This document shows, piece after piece, positions 34,401 to 43,842 of a DNA stretch of 64,000 nucleotides. The translations under genes were made by a program, and so were the position numbers. The stretch is from Nereocystis luetkeana (taxonomy: Eukaryota; Sar; Phaeophyceae; Laminariales; Laminariaceae), in assembly GCA_031213475.1 (NCBI GenBank), contig JARUPZ010000026.1, forward strand, positions 1,690,501 through 1,754,500. Reading direction: 5' to 3'. The number at the start of each line of letters is the position of its first letter. Position 1 is the stretch's first letter. Under the pieces are notes generated by a model. It was not told the DNA's origin. It did no database searches and saw only the letters and a program-made list of their open reading frames with translations.

Positions 34401-34627
34401 GCGACAATTCCACGGCGCGTTGCAAGGTTCAGGGTTGCAAGACATGGCCGAGCTGGGGCATACACGGGAAGCAACCGACCCACTGCGCACATCACGGGCC
34501 TCTTGAGAACAGCCTCGTTTGCGTCGTCTCTGAATGGAGGGCTGGCGGCATGCCAGTTATTTCTGCGATATCAACCTGTACCGTAAAAAGCTCCTCGTTG
34601 CTCGTAAAAGCGGAGTGCTCGTTTTGA
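31403..34627 (+). CDS. EsV-1-7 repeat protein, about 28 tandem units
   Basis: This is an uninterrupted 1074-codon frame from ATG (context CGCCAAAATGAG) to TGA. After MRR the protein is a chain of 37-38 residue units fitting C-x4-C-x16-C-x2-H-x12, the signature of the EsV-1-7 repeat first seen in phaeovirus EsV-1 and in the Ectocarpus developmental regulator IMMEDIATE UPRIGHT. Units 1-24 (residues 4-908) are regular, typically with CKQHA at the second metal pair. Unit 7 has Tyr for the first Cys, unit 25 lacks its first two Cys, unit 26 has lost all its ligands, and units 27-28 (973-1031) are diverged but keep all four ligands. The four Cys/His probably bind zinc. Units 6-15 and 16-24 form a duplicated block. 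I see no signal peptide, membrane segment or other domain. Molecular function of the family is not established; transcriptional or regulatory roles are inferred. A 5' exon is possible. Confidence 0.93.
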   Translation: MRRCSYGSCAKKPSFNVRGNKKAAYCKQHAEDGMVNVVHQRCSHGSCTKVPTFNVEGSKRAEFCKQHAEDGMVNVVTRRCGFEYCMKVPNINAEGSKRAECCKQHAVDGVVNVVPRRCAHDSCARIPTLNFEGSNTVAYCTQHAEDDMVNVVQKLCSHESCTRMPMFNWKGSKELNKCKQHAEDGMIDVRNRHCSHDSCTKRPTFNTEGSETAEYCKQHARENMVNVTDIHYVHHSCTRRPVFTIDGGAKAEYCKQHAMDGMVDVVSRRCSHGFCTKQPSFNFRGKTASHCKQHAMNGMVDVASRRCSHVFCTKQPSFNFPGKTASYCKQHAEDGMVHVHSKRCLHDACTKTPSFNVEGTKTPAYCKQHAEIGMVNVLSKRCSYDSCTTVAKFNIEGCKGGAYCKQHATHGMVNVSRRCSHDSCTKQPRCNVQGKRTPVYCKEHAQDGMVDVRSKRCLHDACTKIPSFNVEGIKTPAYCKQHAGDGMVNVVSKRCSFNSCTTIAMFNTEGCKRGAYCKQHAANGMVNVSRRCSDDSCTKQPTHNAQGKRTPMYCRQHAKDGMSNVVSHRCSHGSCTKRPTFNTEGSETADYCKQHARENMVNVTDTHCAHHSCTRRPVLNIDGGGKAEYCKQHAMDGMVDASSRRCSHGLCTKQPSFNFPGKTASHCKQHAEDGMVHVRSKRCLHDACTKTPSFNVEGSKTPVYCKQHAEIGMINVLSKRCSYDSCKTIAKFNTEGCKGGAYCKQHATHGMVNVSRRCSHGSCMKPPRCNVQGKRTPVYCKEHAQDGMVDVRSKRCLHDACTKIPSFNVEDSKTPAYCKQHAGDGMVNVVSKRCSFNACTTIAMFNTEGCKRGAYCKEHAANGMVNVSRRCSDDSCTRQPTHNAQGKRTPVYCKQHAEEGMVHVVRMHSSQDARTNIVLSGVVDCETAEHCKQHATNGTVNIFKRRRTHESSAQKQEFDVEGRQTVDGVSRHCCRKSCISRSDWGLMIDRDATVCGYHTGDNSTARCKVQGCKTWPSWGIHGKQPTHCAHHGPLENSLVCVVSEWRAGGMPVISAISTCTVKSSSLLVKAECSF

Positions 34628-36540
34628 ATGTGGTCGAAGTGGACAGGATACGTTTCTTGTATTGCTAAACTCGGGGTTGATGGCTACAGAAGGGTGGCTC
34701 GGAGCTACGGCAGTAGTGAAATCACCTTTCCCGCCTGTCACCCTCGCCGGTATTGCGTTTTGTTGTTTTCAAAATGGAGAGGGCATGGACTATTCTTGAA
34801 GGACAACCCCCTCGGTGGTTTTGCTTGCTCCTCGAAATGTGACCTACTTACTCTAGATGTTTTTTACGGGGACAGAGGGCGTCTTTTTTCGTATTTGGCA
34901 GAAGCCTTCGGACAAGCAGGAAGCCTCTGCGCTACACGATGTATTGGAGCCGGCCGGGGCTAGTCATGTTGCAATTGTTTGGCCTTCGTCGTTTTTGATT
35001 CGCTCGTGCCGGTCAACACCTGCTGTGGAGTAAATATGTTCTGGAACACGGGCAGTCAGGTGCCAAGATCGAGTTGGTAACATTGCGACTCACAACATCG
35101 AAAAGTAGAGTAGAGCTCTTTCTGCTGGGCAGTTTATTAGTCAAGATCGCAGGCGCTGCAGATTCGGTTGCTGTACTGGAGTAGAAAGCGAAATCATGTC
35201 AGATGGGTGTTCTGAGGCATGGTACGATGCGCGGGCATCTACGTTATTCTGAGACCCGTTACCTGGGGAGTTCAAACTTCACTCTTGGCGCTATTGTAAC
35301 TGGGACTGCACGATCATGAAGATGCAACCCAAAGGCGTAGGTGTATCGCGATTCACCTGTAAAACACAAGCGGTATTCACCAGATAGTGCATGCTTTTTC
35401 GGGTGGTTTGTGAGTAAATGTCTCCCAGAAACGTATTACCTATATTGTAGAAAATGTCTTCTATTGAAATCGTGACTCTTTGCTTCGACAATAATGAATT
35501 ATCGGCAAGGTCGGATTGCAAGTACCAGCGAGCCACCAATCTTCCATATAGGTATTACTTAAGTCTAGGGGGCGATTACCGAGATCGTGCAAGTTTAATA
35601 AATCGCATGTCCAAAGTTTTTCGCCGCGGAGAGGAACGGTCTGGTCCCAGGGGGGAGGGTTAAGAGAGGGGCCGGAATTGACTTTCGGCCGTGCTTCATC
35701 GAGTCGTTTGACGTTGTATTGCAAGCAACTGAAATGTGGTGTCGACGACAGGGAGCGTAGCGGCGAATCTAGAGCGAATCGCCAGTAGATGTTTTGTGTC
35801 GATGTTTACGGTGGTTAAGTACTCCCTCGTATGTAGTACGTAGAGTATGTAGGCCGCGAGACTTCCGTTCTTCAATGTCACAGGACACGCTTGGCAGCAA
35901 TGTCTTTTTGTATCTACATAGTTTTATGTTGCCTCAAGTGTGCCCACATATGAGTCGTCTCCGATCCTCGCGGCGGGTAATAGGCTGTTACGTCTCCAGC
36001 ACCGAAACACGACTAACGCTCAACAACCTTCCGAAGGATTTCCCTAACTTTCCTCTATGGGGTCGGCCCAATCGGCTCCTAGGTGTATCTATCTCCTGCG
36101 CCGATGCCGAAAGCGCTGGCGTGTTTTTCACGGCTGGGCGAGTCATCACGAAAATATATTTTTGTAATCCCTCCCATGTACTTGAGGTTCCATCCTTTTC
36201 GGGACAAATATTTATAGTCCCACTGGCATCATCCAAATTTGGGTTTGGCTAATTTGCGTTTGGTTTGGTCGGGTTCCGGCGGAAAGAGACTGATCGGGTC
36301 GACGTCACGCAGCACGAGTGGGTGAGTTGGTGGGTGTCTTGGGTGGATTTGTTGTAATCCGGTTCGTTTTTTTTTAACTCCCGCAACGGCGTCGAGCGTT
36401 AAGACATCTGCCGGAAATTATCAACAGCAAATGTCGCGGAAATCTATTATTGGTAGCTTCCCAACCGTACACAGGTCGAGGAACAGAGAGATGCCCGTGT
36501 TGAAACTTGGTAGGATGAATACATATCTACTATACTGGAG
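34628..36540. other. 3' flank of the EsV-1-7 repeat gene, no recognised gene
   Basis: The first few hundred bases are probably the 3' UTR. A 111-codon frame follows directly (34628-34963) but has no features of its own. A 152-codon plus frame at 35794-36252 overlaps an 82-codon minus frame; the composition does not decide between them and I recognise neither. Confidence 0.4.
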
Positions 36541-36543
36541 TAT

Positions 36544-36972
36544 TATGTCTCTCTACCGTGGATCATTTCATTTAAGTATTGGATTGGACGAGGCATCCTG
36601 CGCAGGGCAGAAGGTCACGTCCGGTATTTCCCCCCGAGCTGATTAAAGTGGCGAATCACAAACTCTGCGCGGGGTTAGCACCTGTAAATTATCTGGGTAT
36701 ACAAGCCCAAGAATACTAATCCTACTGCCGGGTGGGTGGGATGGTCTCAAGAAACGGCGCGACCAACTCTAATCCCGAGGTTTCGGGAGCGAAAGGAAGA
36801 ATTGACCTCGATTCGATACAAACTCCGAGACATTTTGATATAATCAATGGTTCCATTGTTTGTGCCAAATTTGAATCCATGGATTGGATCGCCATTTTAC
36901 TGTAGTAATATGTCTCTCTACCGTGGATCATTTAATGTAAGTGTTGGATTGGATGAGGCCTCCTGCGCCGGC
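36544..36972 (+). repeat. Pair of direct repeats of about 64 bp, 365 bp apart
   Basis: 36544-36607 and 36909-36972 both read TATGTCTCTCTACCGTGGATC, then ATTGGATTGGAYGAGGC and TCCTGCGC. There are a handful of differences. This could be a remnant of short LTRs or a simple segmental duplication. Confidence 0.8.
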
Positions 36973-37066
36973 CTGTGGTCCCGCCCATACTTCGTTACGC
37001 CTCCTTTCAGATTGCCTTTGTAGTTGACCGCTGGTCCGGGGCAGAATAGTCTCACCCAAACTTCTA

Positions 37067-37918
37067 TCAGCTGAACTCAGTCCTTACCCGCACCCGCCGC
37101 AAAGTCCTTTCTGGACTCCGGCGACACCGGTAGCTCGCTAGCTTCGCGTAGCTCTGGCCACGTTTCTTCTTACTACTCCGTACATGTCCACTCGAGGTAG
37201 CTCCGATGTAGTACCTTGCAACTGACTCTGTTTTCCAGCCACCAATTTTCATGATCTCGTCCACAGCCGTCCCGGCCTGGGATTTTCTGAGCGAGCCTCC
37301 CACTCGAGAGGAGTGCATCGTGGAGTGGTTCGGCAGGTCTACCATTCGCAGATAGCTTTGAAGTTTCGCCGTCATACGGGCTGCGGAGAGAGAGATGGCC
37401 CCGGCCACTTTCTGCCGTAGCAACGGGGAAGAGGTTCCCAGTGCTTAAGTCCCAAAACCTCCGCTGTGTGGCCGAGATGTACGCCGTGTGACGGCCCGAA
37501 AGGCGCAAAAAGCCGGGCAGTCCCCGCCCGCTAACACCATAGAGGCCCGCAGCGTCTTGCCAACATCTGATGGCTGAAGATCAAACCCTTCGACACTGGG
37601 ATCCTCAAGATGTGCGAACCCATGCTAGAGGAAAGATTGTAACCCCTACTTATCGAATAGATACCAGGCGGTATCTCGGGTCAGCAAAATACTCTCTGCC
37701 AGAGAGGTGACCACCTGAGGGCGCAACCGCATGTCGCTTAGCAGATCTATGAGGGTGTGTTCCAGCATCGGCGCCGCCTGCTTGACCTGAATCCCGACTG
37801 GCTTCTTTTCCTGAGGTACGAAGGTAAGGTACGAATCTACCAACGGGCTCGAGCACGGACTTCCTACCCTGCGGACGGGGTCCCATTCCTCTCCTTGCCC
37901 GCTTTCTTTCATCGCCAT
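37067..37918 (-). pseudogene. Tyrosine recombinase (phage-integrase-like) relic
   Basis: The minus-strand frame 37067-37423 carries the C-terminal catalytic core of a tyrosine recombinase: H-x-x-R as MHSSRVGGS (His37, Arg40), then IMKIGGWKTESVARYYIG with the Trp that often replaces the second His and the Tyr nucleophile (71 or 72). These enzymes cut and rejoin DNA through a 3'-phosphotyrosine link and drive Crypton, DIRS and Ngaro elements. An N-terminal remnant lies at 37646-37918 (minus). Stops and frame changes separate the parts, and the first catalytic Arg region is missing or unrecognisable, so it is not functional as read. No flanking repeats are evident, which leaves the element class open. 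Confidence 0.68.
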
Positions 37919-38466
37919 TTATAGCTTCGACCAAAAATCGTTTCGAATAGACTCGGCCGCATACCGTTTAGCACACGAAGACCCAGTCAGGCACCTATCG
38001 TCGCTCGCGTGGCCCACACCGGGGTAACACGCGTCATGCACATCTTGGTGTATTTCCCTTTCGTGTCGAGGAAGCAGAGGATATTATAGGGTTTCCCCCT
38101 ACAAAAAGGTGAAGATCGTTGTCTCGCCCAAAGAAAGTCGTCTCGACGCTTCTAAATTATGCGTAAAAATTCAAAAACATAGAAATTTTACCGCGACGAA
38201 AAAATCGGACGAGAGGTACTTACTCCTACGGCATATTTTCGTTCGTCGTGAGGATGAACAGCTGCGAACGGACCGCAGCCAGGTAATCCCCATCTCCCAG
38301 CCTCGGTATCCCTCATCGCGTGCACTGTAAGCAATCAACAGCAGCAGTGTACCACGACGTCAATACCGCTTCAACGTTTGGCCGGCCGGCACCGCGGGAG
38401 ATAGATACTGCTTTCTGCTTGTGTGAAACCCATCTACAGCCCTGCGCTGATCGTATGTTGAGTTTC

Positions 38467-38831
38467 TTGTCGACGAGAGGAAACATGTCCCCCGGTGCAC
38501 GCAGCAAGGGGCATGCAATCACACCAACAGCGAGCGCAAAATACATTCCCTTTGCACTGGAACCCGGCCGAGCCGAGACCATCGCGAAGGCTGTGGAGAG
38601 CTGCAGCATGCCGGACTGGGGGTCGAGGGGGGTGGCGTTGGGCCTGTGAGGGCGATCGGGAGCAACAGCTCTCCGTTGCGGCTGGATGATAGCTTTGGCT
38701 CGCTGGGACGCTCACCGGAGTTGGAATTTGTGGGCACCAGAAGTGGAGGAGCTGCTGCTGTGGTTGGAGGATCGAGCGGGGTGGAGGAGGCCGACGAAAA
38801 GGACGAGAATGACGAGCAGGGGAGGAAATAA
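38467..38831 (+). CDS. Candidate 3' exon(s), unknown protein with acidic tail
   Basis: Two overlapping frames look coding. One (to a TGA at 38647-38649) reads KYIPFALEPGRAETIAKAVE and SCSMPDWGSRG. A second, shifted frame continues to a TAA at 38829-38831 with SPLRLDDSFGSLGRSPELEF and an acidic end EEADEKDENDEQGRK. A short unspliced intron or a frameshift between them would give one protein. No family is recognised. The composition, unlike the surrounding T-rich and repeat DNA, is the main argument. Confidence 0.35.
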
Positions 38832-39474
38832 CGCAGGCGGCGGTACCGCAGTGGGTTGTGCTTGAGGTTGTACTTAGCGGGTCATTCGGAGCATATATAT
38901 GGCGCTCGTAACAGTATTATGTACGAAAAAGCAGGACGGAGGATCGCTCCATATGATTTCGCGTTTTTTAAACTTGCTGTCCAGATACGAGTGATTAACA
39001 CCACTACCGTAGTAATACCAGGAATGGCACCTGGTCTGTTCGCTGTATGTGTTCGTACGTCCGGCAACTGCTGCTGTACTAGCTTCAGGTATACATACTC
39101 CAGTGCCTGCCTTTCGTATTTTCTTTCCCCCCCGCCCGTGATTATCGCTTTTTTGTCCCTTCTTTTTTTCATTTTTCTTTCATTCCCGTCAGTACCTCTT
39201 TGTGTCTTTGTTAGTGTGGTCCGTTTTGCCTTTTTTGCGTTTTGCTATGTGCTTCATTTTTTGTTTTGTTTTGTTTTTTTTGCTTCGCTTCATCTTCTTT
39301 TTGAGGTTTTTGTCTGCTAGTCTCCTTTTTTCTTCCCTGGTGTCCGCAGTGGTGGAGTGCGTATGCTTGTTTTTTGTTTTTGCCTCTGTTTTACTTGAGG
39401 TATTTCTTCCACTCCAGAGTTATTGGAGCCTATCCTGCGACCACGGACTGCATTGTATTGTGAGTTAATGTGAG

Positions 39475-39561
<87 letters not shown>
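39475..39561 (+). repeat. (AAC)29 microsatellite
   Basis: There are 87 bp of perfect AAC repeats, the purest microsatellite in the window. Its translated frames give long Cys, Val or Gln runs that are not genes. Confidence 0.97.
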
Positions 39562-39562
<1 letters not shown>

Positions 39563-40127
39563 GTAATCAACACACACGTGATTGGACCCACGAATGGGGT
39601 GTACAACGGCAGTAGCGCCAGTTGATGACCGGAGGTTCTAGTTTTTGCAGGTTCCTGCTTTGCACCGGTCTGGTTGGTGAGAGTATGAGGAATGCGCATC
39701 GTCACAGGAAACAGGAAGTATAATACGAGTACTTGGTGGATGAAAAAGCGGGCCGAACGCCGAGATCTACATCATTTCCTCAGACTACTCGCCAAACTGT
39801 GGTTCAACCGTCACGGCGAACTTCGCGACGATATTTTTTGCCAGAATATAACTGAGACGACCTTCTTTCGCGACGTTTTTTTATTGCTTATTTTACATTA
39901 CAGGGAAACCCTCTATTAAATATATCGTATGGGGTGGCTGTTTGCCAACCACGAGACCCCGTCAAAACAACGATCACAAACGCGTCAAACGGGTTGGCCA
40001 CCCTGCTTTTTCGGACTCAACTTTGGATTCTGCGAAATTTGACAAAAAAAAGCCAAATTTTGCAAATTTCGTACGTTTACCGCCAAGTGCTGGCGGTAAA
40101 GTTGACTTGAATATTTTTTTGTAGATT

Positions 40128-40418
40128 GTGCTCACACACCAACTTTTTGTTTTCTCTTTGATTGTTTCTTTTCGTTTCACTATTTTTAATTTTTCAGAGC
40201 TTGTGTGTTTCGTGCCTGTCGTATCTAGTATGATGACATGGTTTTGCATTGCCCACTGCAGTGCATACTGCACACGTGGCAACGCAGTATCTCTGTGGCG
40301 TAGCTTTGTGACCACAGAACTTGTATCTCTTCTAGGATTGGAGAATCGGCACGGACACTGGTTGTGCTGGATGTCGACGGGTAGAAAAAACGGTTTAATG
40401 TGAAGAACACACACACAC
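40128..40418 (-). repeat. Family A terminal segment (minus orientation)
   Basis: TTTGATTGTTTCTTTTCGTTTC, GTCGTATCTAGTATGATGAC, CGTGGCAACG and GTCGACGGGTAGAAA end in an AC tract at 40410-40418. It is close in sequence to 6330-6606, which argues for recent spread. Confidence 0.88.
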
Positions 40419-40423
40419 CAACT

Positions 40424-41281
40424 ATGCCTCGAGACAACCGTATGTCTCGCAGTGTGCGTGGTGGGCGTGGTGGGCGTGGGGGGCCGATGAGCGGTTCAGG
40501 AGGGGTTGAGCCTTCAGCAGCTGGCGTTCCGGATGACGCTGGTGAACATGACGGTGAGTCTTCAGCGGCACCAGACCGCCGTGGCCCAGCTCGCGCCACA
40601 AGGAGCTCCACGCAGATGGAGACCAGGCGCACGTCATCCAGGATCACCCTGGATTCTCCCTCCGGCAGCAACGCCGAGAAAGGCGCTGCCGAGGCTCTCG
40701 TAGATCTGTGCAAGGTCGTCGGTCCCACAGCAGCCGCAGCAACTGCATCTACTCCTCCTCTCCTCCTGCTGTTACTGACGAGAGTAGGACACGCGGTCTT
40801 TCCGCGGGAATGGGGTCTACGGGCAAAATATCAGCTCGTGGTCGTCTATCAGACTCCGGTTAATACGCTGCGATACAGCTGGGCAGCAGGGGTGCGGCAC
40901 TGCGGACTGAGGGTGGTACAGGGCGGAGTGCGGGAGGACGTGTTGCGACAAACATCGACCACGAGCCAATCGATGTCGATTCCACCGCAGGTGCGTCCAG
41001 CAGCCAGCGTCAAACCTCCACCACAGCAGGCAAGAGGCCCGCGAAGAAGAGTGGAAGCGACCGCGCCAGAAAGAGCGCAAAGAGCACGGGCAAGGACAAG
41101 GGACCAGCGCGGCACGCCGGAGGCGCGGGACATACTGGTGGAGTTTCCGCAAAGGGTAGAGTTTCTCGGAACGAAAAAAATGTGGACGGAAAGTCTCGCC
41201 GCAAGGAGAGAGCTAGTCCTGGAGGAGGGGGCAGTGGCAGCAAACGCAACGACAGGGACAAGGTGTGTATGGCGTGCCTAA
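40424..41281 (+). pseudogene. Broken Gly/Arg/Ser-rich basic ORF next to family A end
   Basis: An ATG directly after the family A terminus opens a frame starting MPRDNRMSRSVRGGRGG and reading through about residue 95 as a plausible disordered basic protein. From about 40695 a different frame becomes the protein-like one (ATNIDHEPIDVDSTAG, then KRPAKKSGSDRARKSAKSTG and SGSKRNDRDKVCMACLKYVG ending at a TGA near 41297), with an in-frame TAA near 40861. A frameshift and a stop therefore break it. The basic segments suggest a nucleic-acid-binding or nuclear protein, possibly transposon encoded. No family is recognised. Confidence 0.35.
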
Positions 41282-41299
41282 AGTATGTAGGTGACTGAC

Positions 41300-42010
41300 A
41301 CGCTATTGGTGTGTTCTTCATGCAGGCGGTAGTGCTCTGGGTTCAATTTGCACGGAAAATAGCAGTACGAAAGCCCTTCTGCGCATGCTTAATATCACCC
41401 CTAGGAATACAATTCTATGTGTTGGGAGCGGTGTACGAGTACGTACGTACGAGCCGAGAGCCATGTCTACAGCAGTATGCATTTCGGACAACCATACGGG
41501 GCAGTGTTGTTTTACAGCAGGTGCGTGATTCATGCTACGTTTCAGTAGTTCATACCGTAGGTTTCAGACGACGCACTCGTACACGAGGTATTCCCTCATA
41601 CCATGTGTGTTCGTTTTATATCACACGTCGTCTGTACTCGTACGTGTGAAATGTCCGGAAGATTTCTGGCAGCCTGTACCCGTATATATTGTACTGACTC
41701 CGTCAGCAACCAGTATACTGTTGTGTTTTGTGAGTACATTCGTAGTCCACCAGGCGCAAAGTGAACCCCGCTGATACCTACTGTTAGTATTAATGTGTCG
41801 CCTCATACCCTAGGGGAACAGTGTCGCACAGTTTAACCCCTTTGACTCTCACCTCGCTCCTTACTCCTTCCGAGAATCGACGGGATGGTTTATCCGTTGC
41901 ATAGTTTGGCGTGTTTGGGTGGACGCAGGTTAGGTAGAACTCGATATGTACGGGAAACCGGCATCTTCTGCCACGGTCAATCAATATAAATAGACTGCCA
42001 GCACAAAAGT
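41300..42010. other. Stretch without a recognised gene
   Basis: Short frames only. The sequence is GTAC- and CAGCAG-rich like other intergenic parts. Confidence 0.4.
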
Positions 42011-42029
42011 TGGTCAGTGTCCAGCGCTA

Positions 42030-42149
42030 GTGACATGATGCCCGACAAATATTAGGCAAGATAGAGCTGGCCCAGGACCAGTGTTCGACCCTATTATAGT
42101 GACATGATGTCCGAAAAATAATGGGCACGATAGGGCTGGCCCAGGACCA
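42030..42149 (+). repeat. Tandem duplication, period 69 bp
   Basis: 42030-42080 and 42099-42149 both contain GTGACATGATGYCCGA and GGCTGGCCCAGGACC or close variants. Confidence 0.85.
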
Positions 42150-43027
42150 TTAAGCAGTGGCAGAGCCACTGTCTGTATACTGGCTATATACATTCGTCCT
42201 AGGCAGTAACTACTCGTAGGGGATATTGTGCTCGGCGCGCTGAGGGAGCTGGCGCGAAACGGTCGATCCCTTGTTAGTGGTGACTGCCCGGAATGTATGT
42301 ACCATCCCTTGTAACAACTCTCAAGTTGGCGTCTTCCTAGGTACCCTGAACAGAAGAAAGAGGGGGGACGGGGGGGGGTCACAAAACCCGACCGTCGAAG
42401 CTGCTTGAACCACTGACCACTTTCAGCTTGGGCTCTGCGGCCCCCTCTAGTACCATCATGTATGTACAGGTGCTGTGTTTGTTTTGAATACTGTCTATAA
42501 CAACTACCCCCCGGGTCGAGGGGAGGGGGTGATCGATTGTGGCGTCAGTTAGCGGCTTGACCCCAACGGTCAAGGGGGAATCCAGTGTCCTGATTGGCGG
42601 TTTATATTTACATTATTCCTTGTTCTGCCAAGACGGACCACTGCCGTTATGTTTTTATACATGCTGTAAGTTCGGAGCTAACAGTCGGAAACAGACACAA
42701 ACTCACAAGGCATTAGTAGATGTTTCATAGCATTTATTTTCCCTACAGTAGGACGTGAATGGTAACTTCTAGAGCAGCGGACGGGGTCCTGAGGGTTCAC
42801 CCATACACCAGCGCTACGCCCTCTACATAAATATACTTCCTGTGGATGACAGGCGCAACCTGTACCCTTGCTTTTACCGCTCGTTATAGTGAATAAATAT
42901 CTTGAATGCAATGTCGTGAGGGTGTTGGGTTCGTTCGTCCGTGTATCTATTTGCTGCTCGTAACCGACGTCGATTTCGTCCCGTCCGGTCTAACACCCCT
43001 AACCCCGTGTTCCTTTCCTATCTTCAG

Positions 43028-43129
43028 GACTCGGATTCGGACGTGGTTGGCGTTCGAAGCCGCTCTTACACTGCAGAGGAGAAGGAAGCCGCCATTGTAG
43101 TGGCTAACGAGAACACGCCTTATTTCCAC
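43028..43129 (+). CDS. Isolated internal exon with consensus splice sites
   Basis: A pyrimidine tract (TTCCTTTCCTATCTTCAG) ends at 43027 and the exon runs 102 bp, exactly 34 codons, to a GTGAGT donor at 43130-43135. A CTAAC branch-point-like motif lies about 25 bp upstream of the acceptor. The open frame reads DSDSDVVGVRSRSY and TAEEKEAAIVVANENTPYFH. I do not recognise the family. It is probably one exon of a host gene whose neighbours are outside my ability to find, and the chromovirus begins only about 300 bp downstream, possibly in an intron. Confidence 0.5.
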
Positions 43130-43842
43130 GTGAGTTTGCACTTGTGGAAAGTACAATAATTTGTCTGTATTCATACATGTTTTCGTCTCGAGGTCAAAAT
43201 AGGGATGGAGTGACGTACAGGCACCTTACGCACGAGAAGCACACGAGTGCCGACCATGAGCCAATACACTAACATATTTTGTTGTATAGTCACATCGACA
43301 CCACACGCTCCATTCTGTGATTGTTGATATATATTCGCCCTGTTTTATAATTAAATTACCTAATCCATCTAAGAGAAACCACCACAGCGAACTCATCACC
43401 CAGCTGCGATAGTCTTGGGTTATGAAGCGAAAACACATAGCTAGTACGTCTCCAGCGGGACCCTCTCGCCTGTCGGGGTTGTGGGAGTGGACAGCCCTAG
43501 CCCCGCTAGACTATAAACTACCGGCATTTAGAGATAGTATAGGCTCCAAGTATTCAACACTAATAACCCAGACGAAACTCAGACAGCTGCTGGCGGCCAC
43601 CGACCGAGACTTGGCACAAGCCCTCTCCTCTACCGAGTCTTCAGACAGGGAATTGGAGGCCTTGCGAGAAATCGGCACGGTCCCTCGCGGCCAGCCGGCG
43701 CCGACCTCGGCAGGCTGGTCTTGGCTTTCGTCGGGAGCCGTCGCCGCCCTTCCTCTACCGGTATGTTTGTCCTCCCTCGCCCCGGTCCCTCCTCGGTGTC
43801 CTCCGCCCGCTTTGCACGTGCCGCCCCGTCGATTCCTAGTTC

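Noticed and set aside
39317-39577. Poly-Cys and poly-Val proteins
   Set aside because: They are translations of the (AAC)29 microsatellite.
41300-43400. 5' LTR of the chromovirus
   Set aside because: I found no stretch here that matches the region after 51243, so no LTR pair is claimed.
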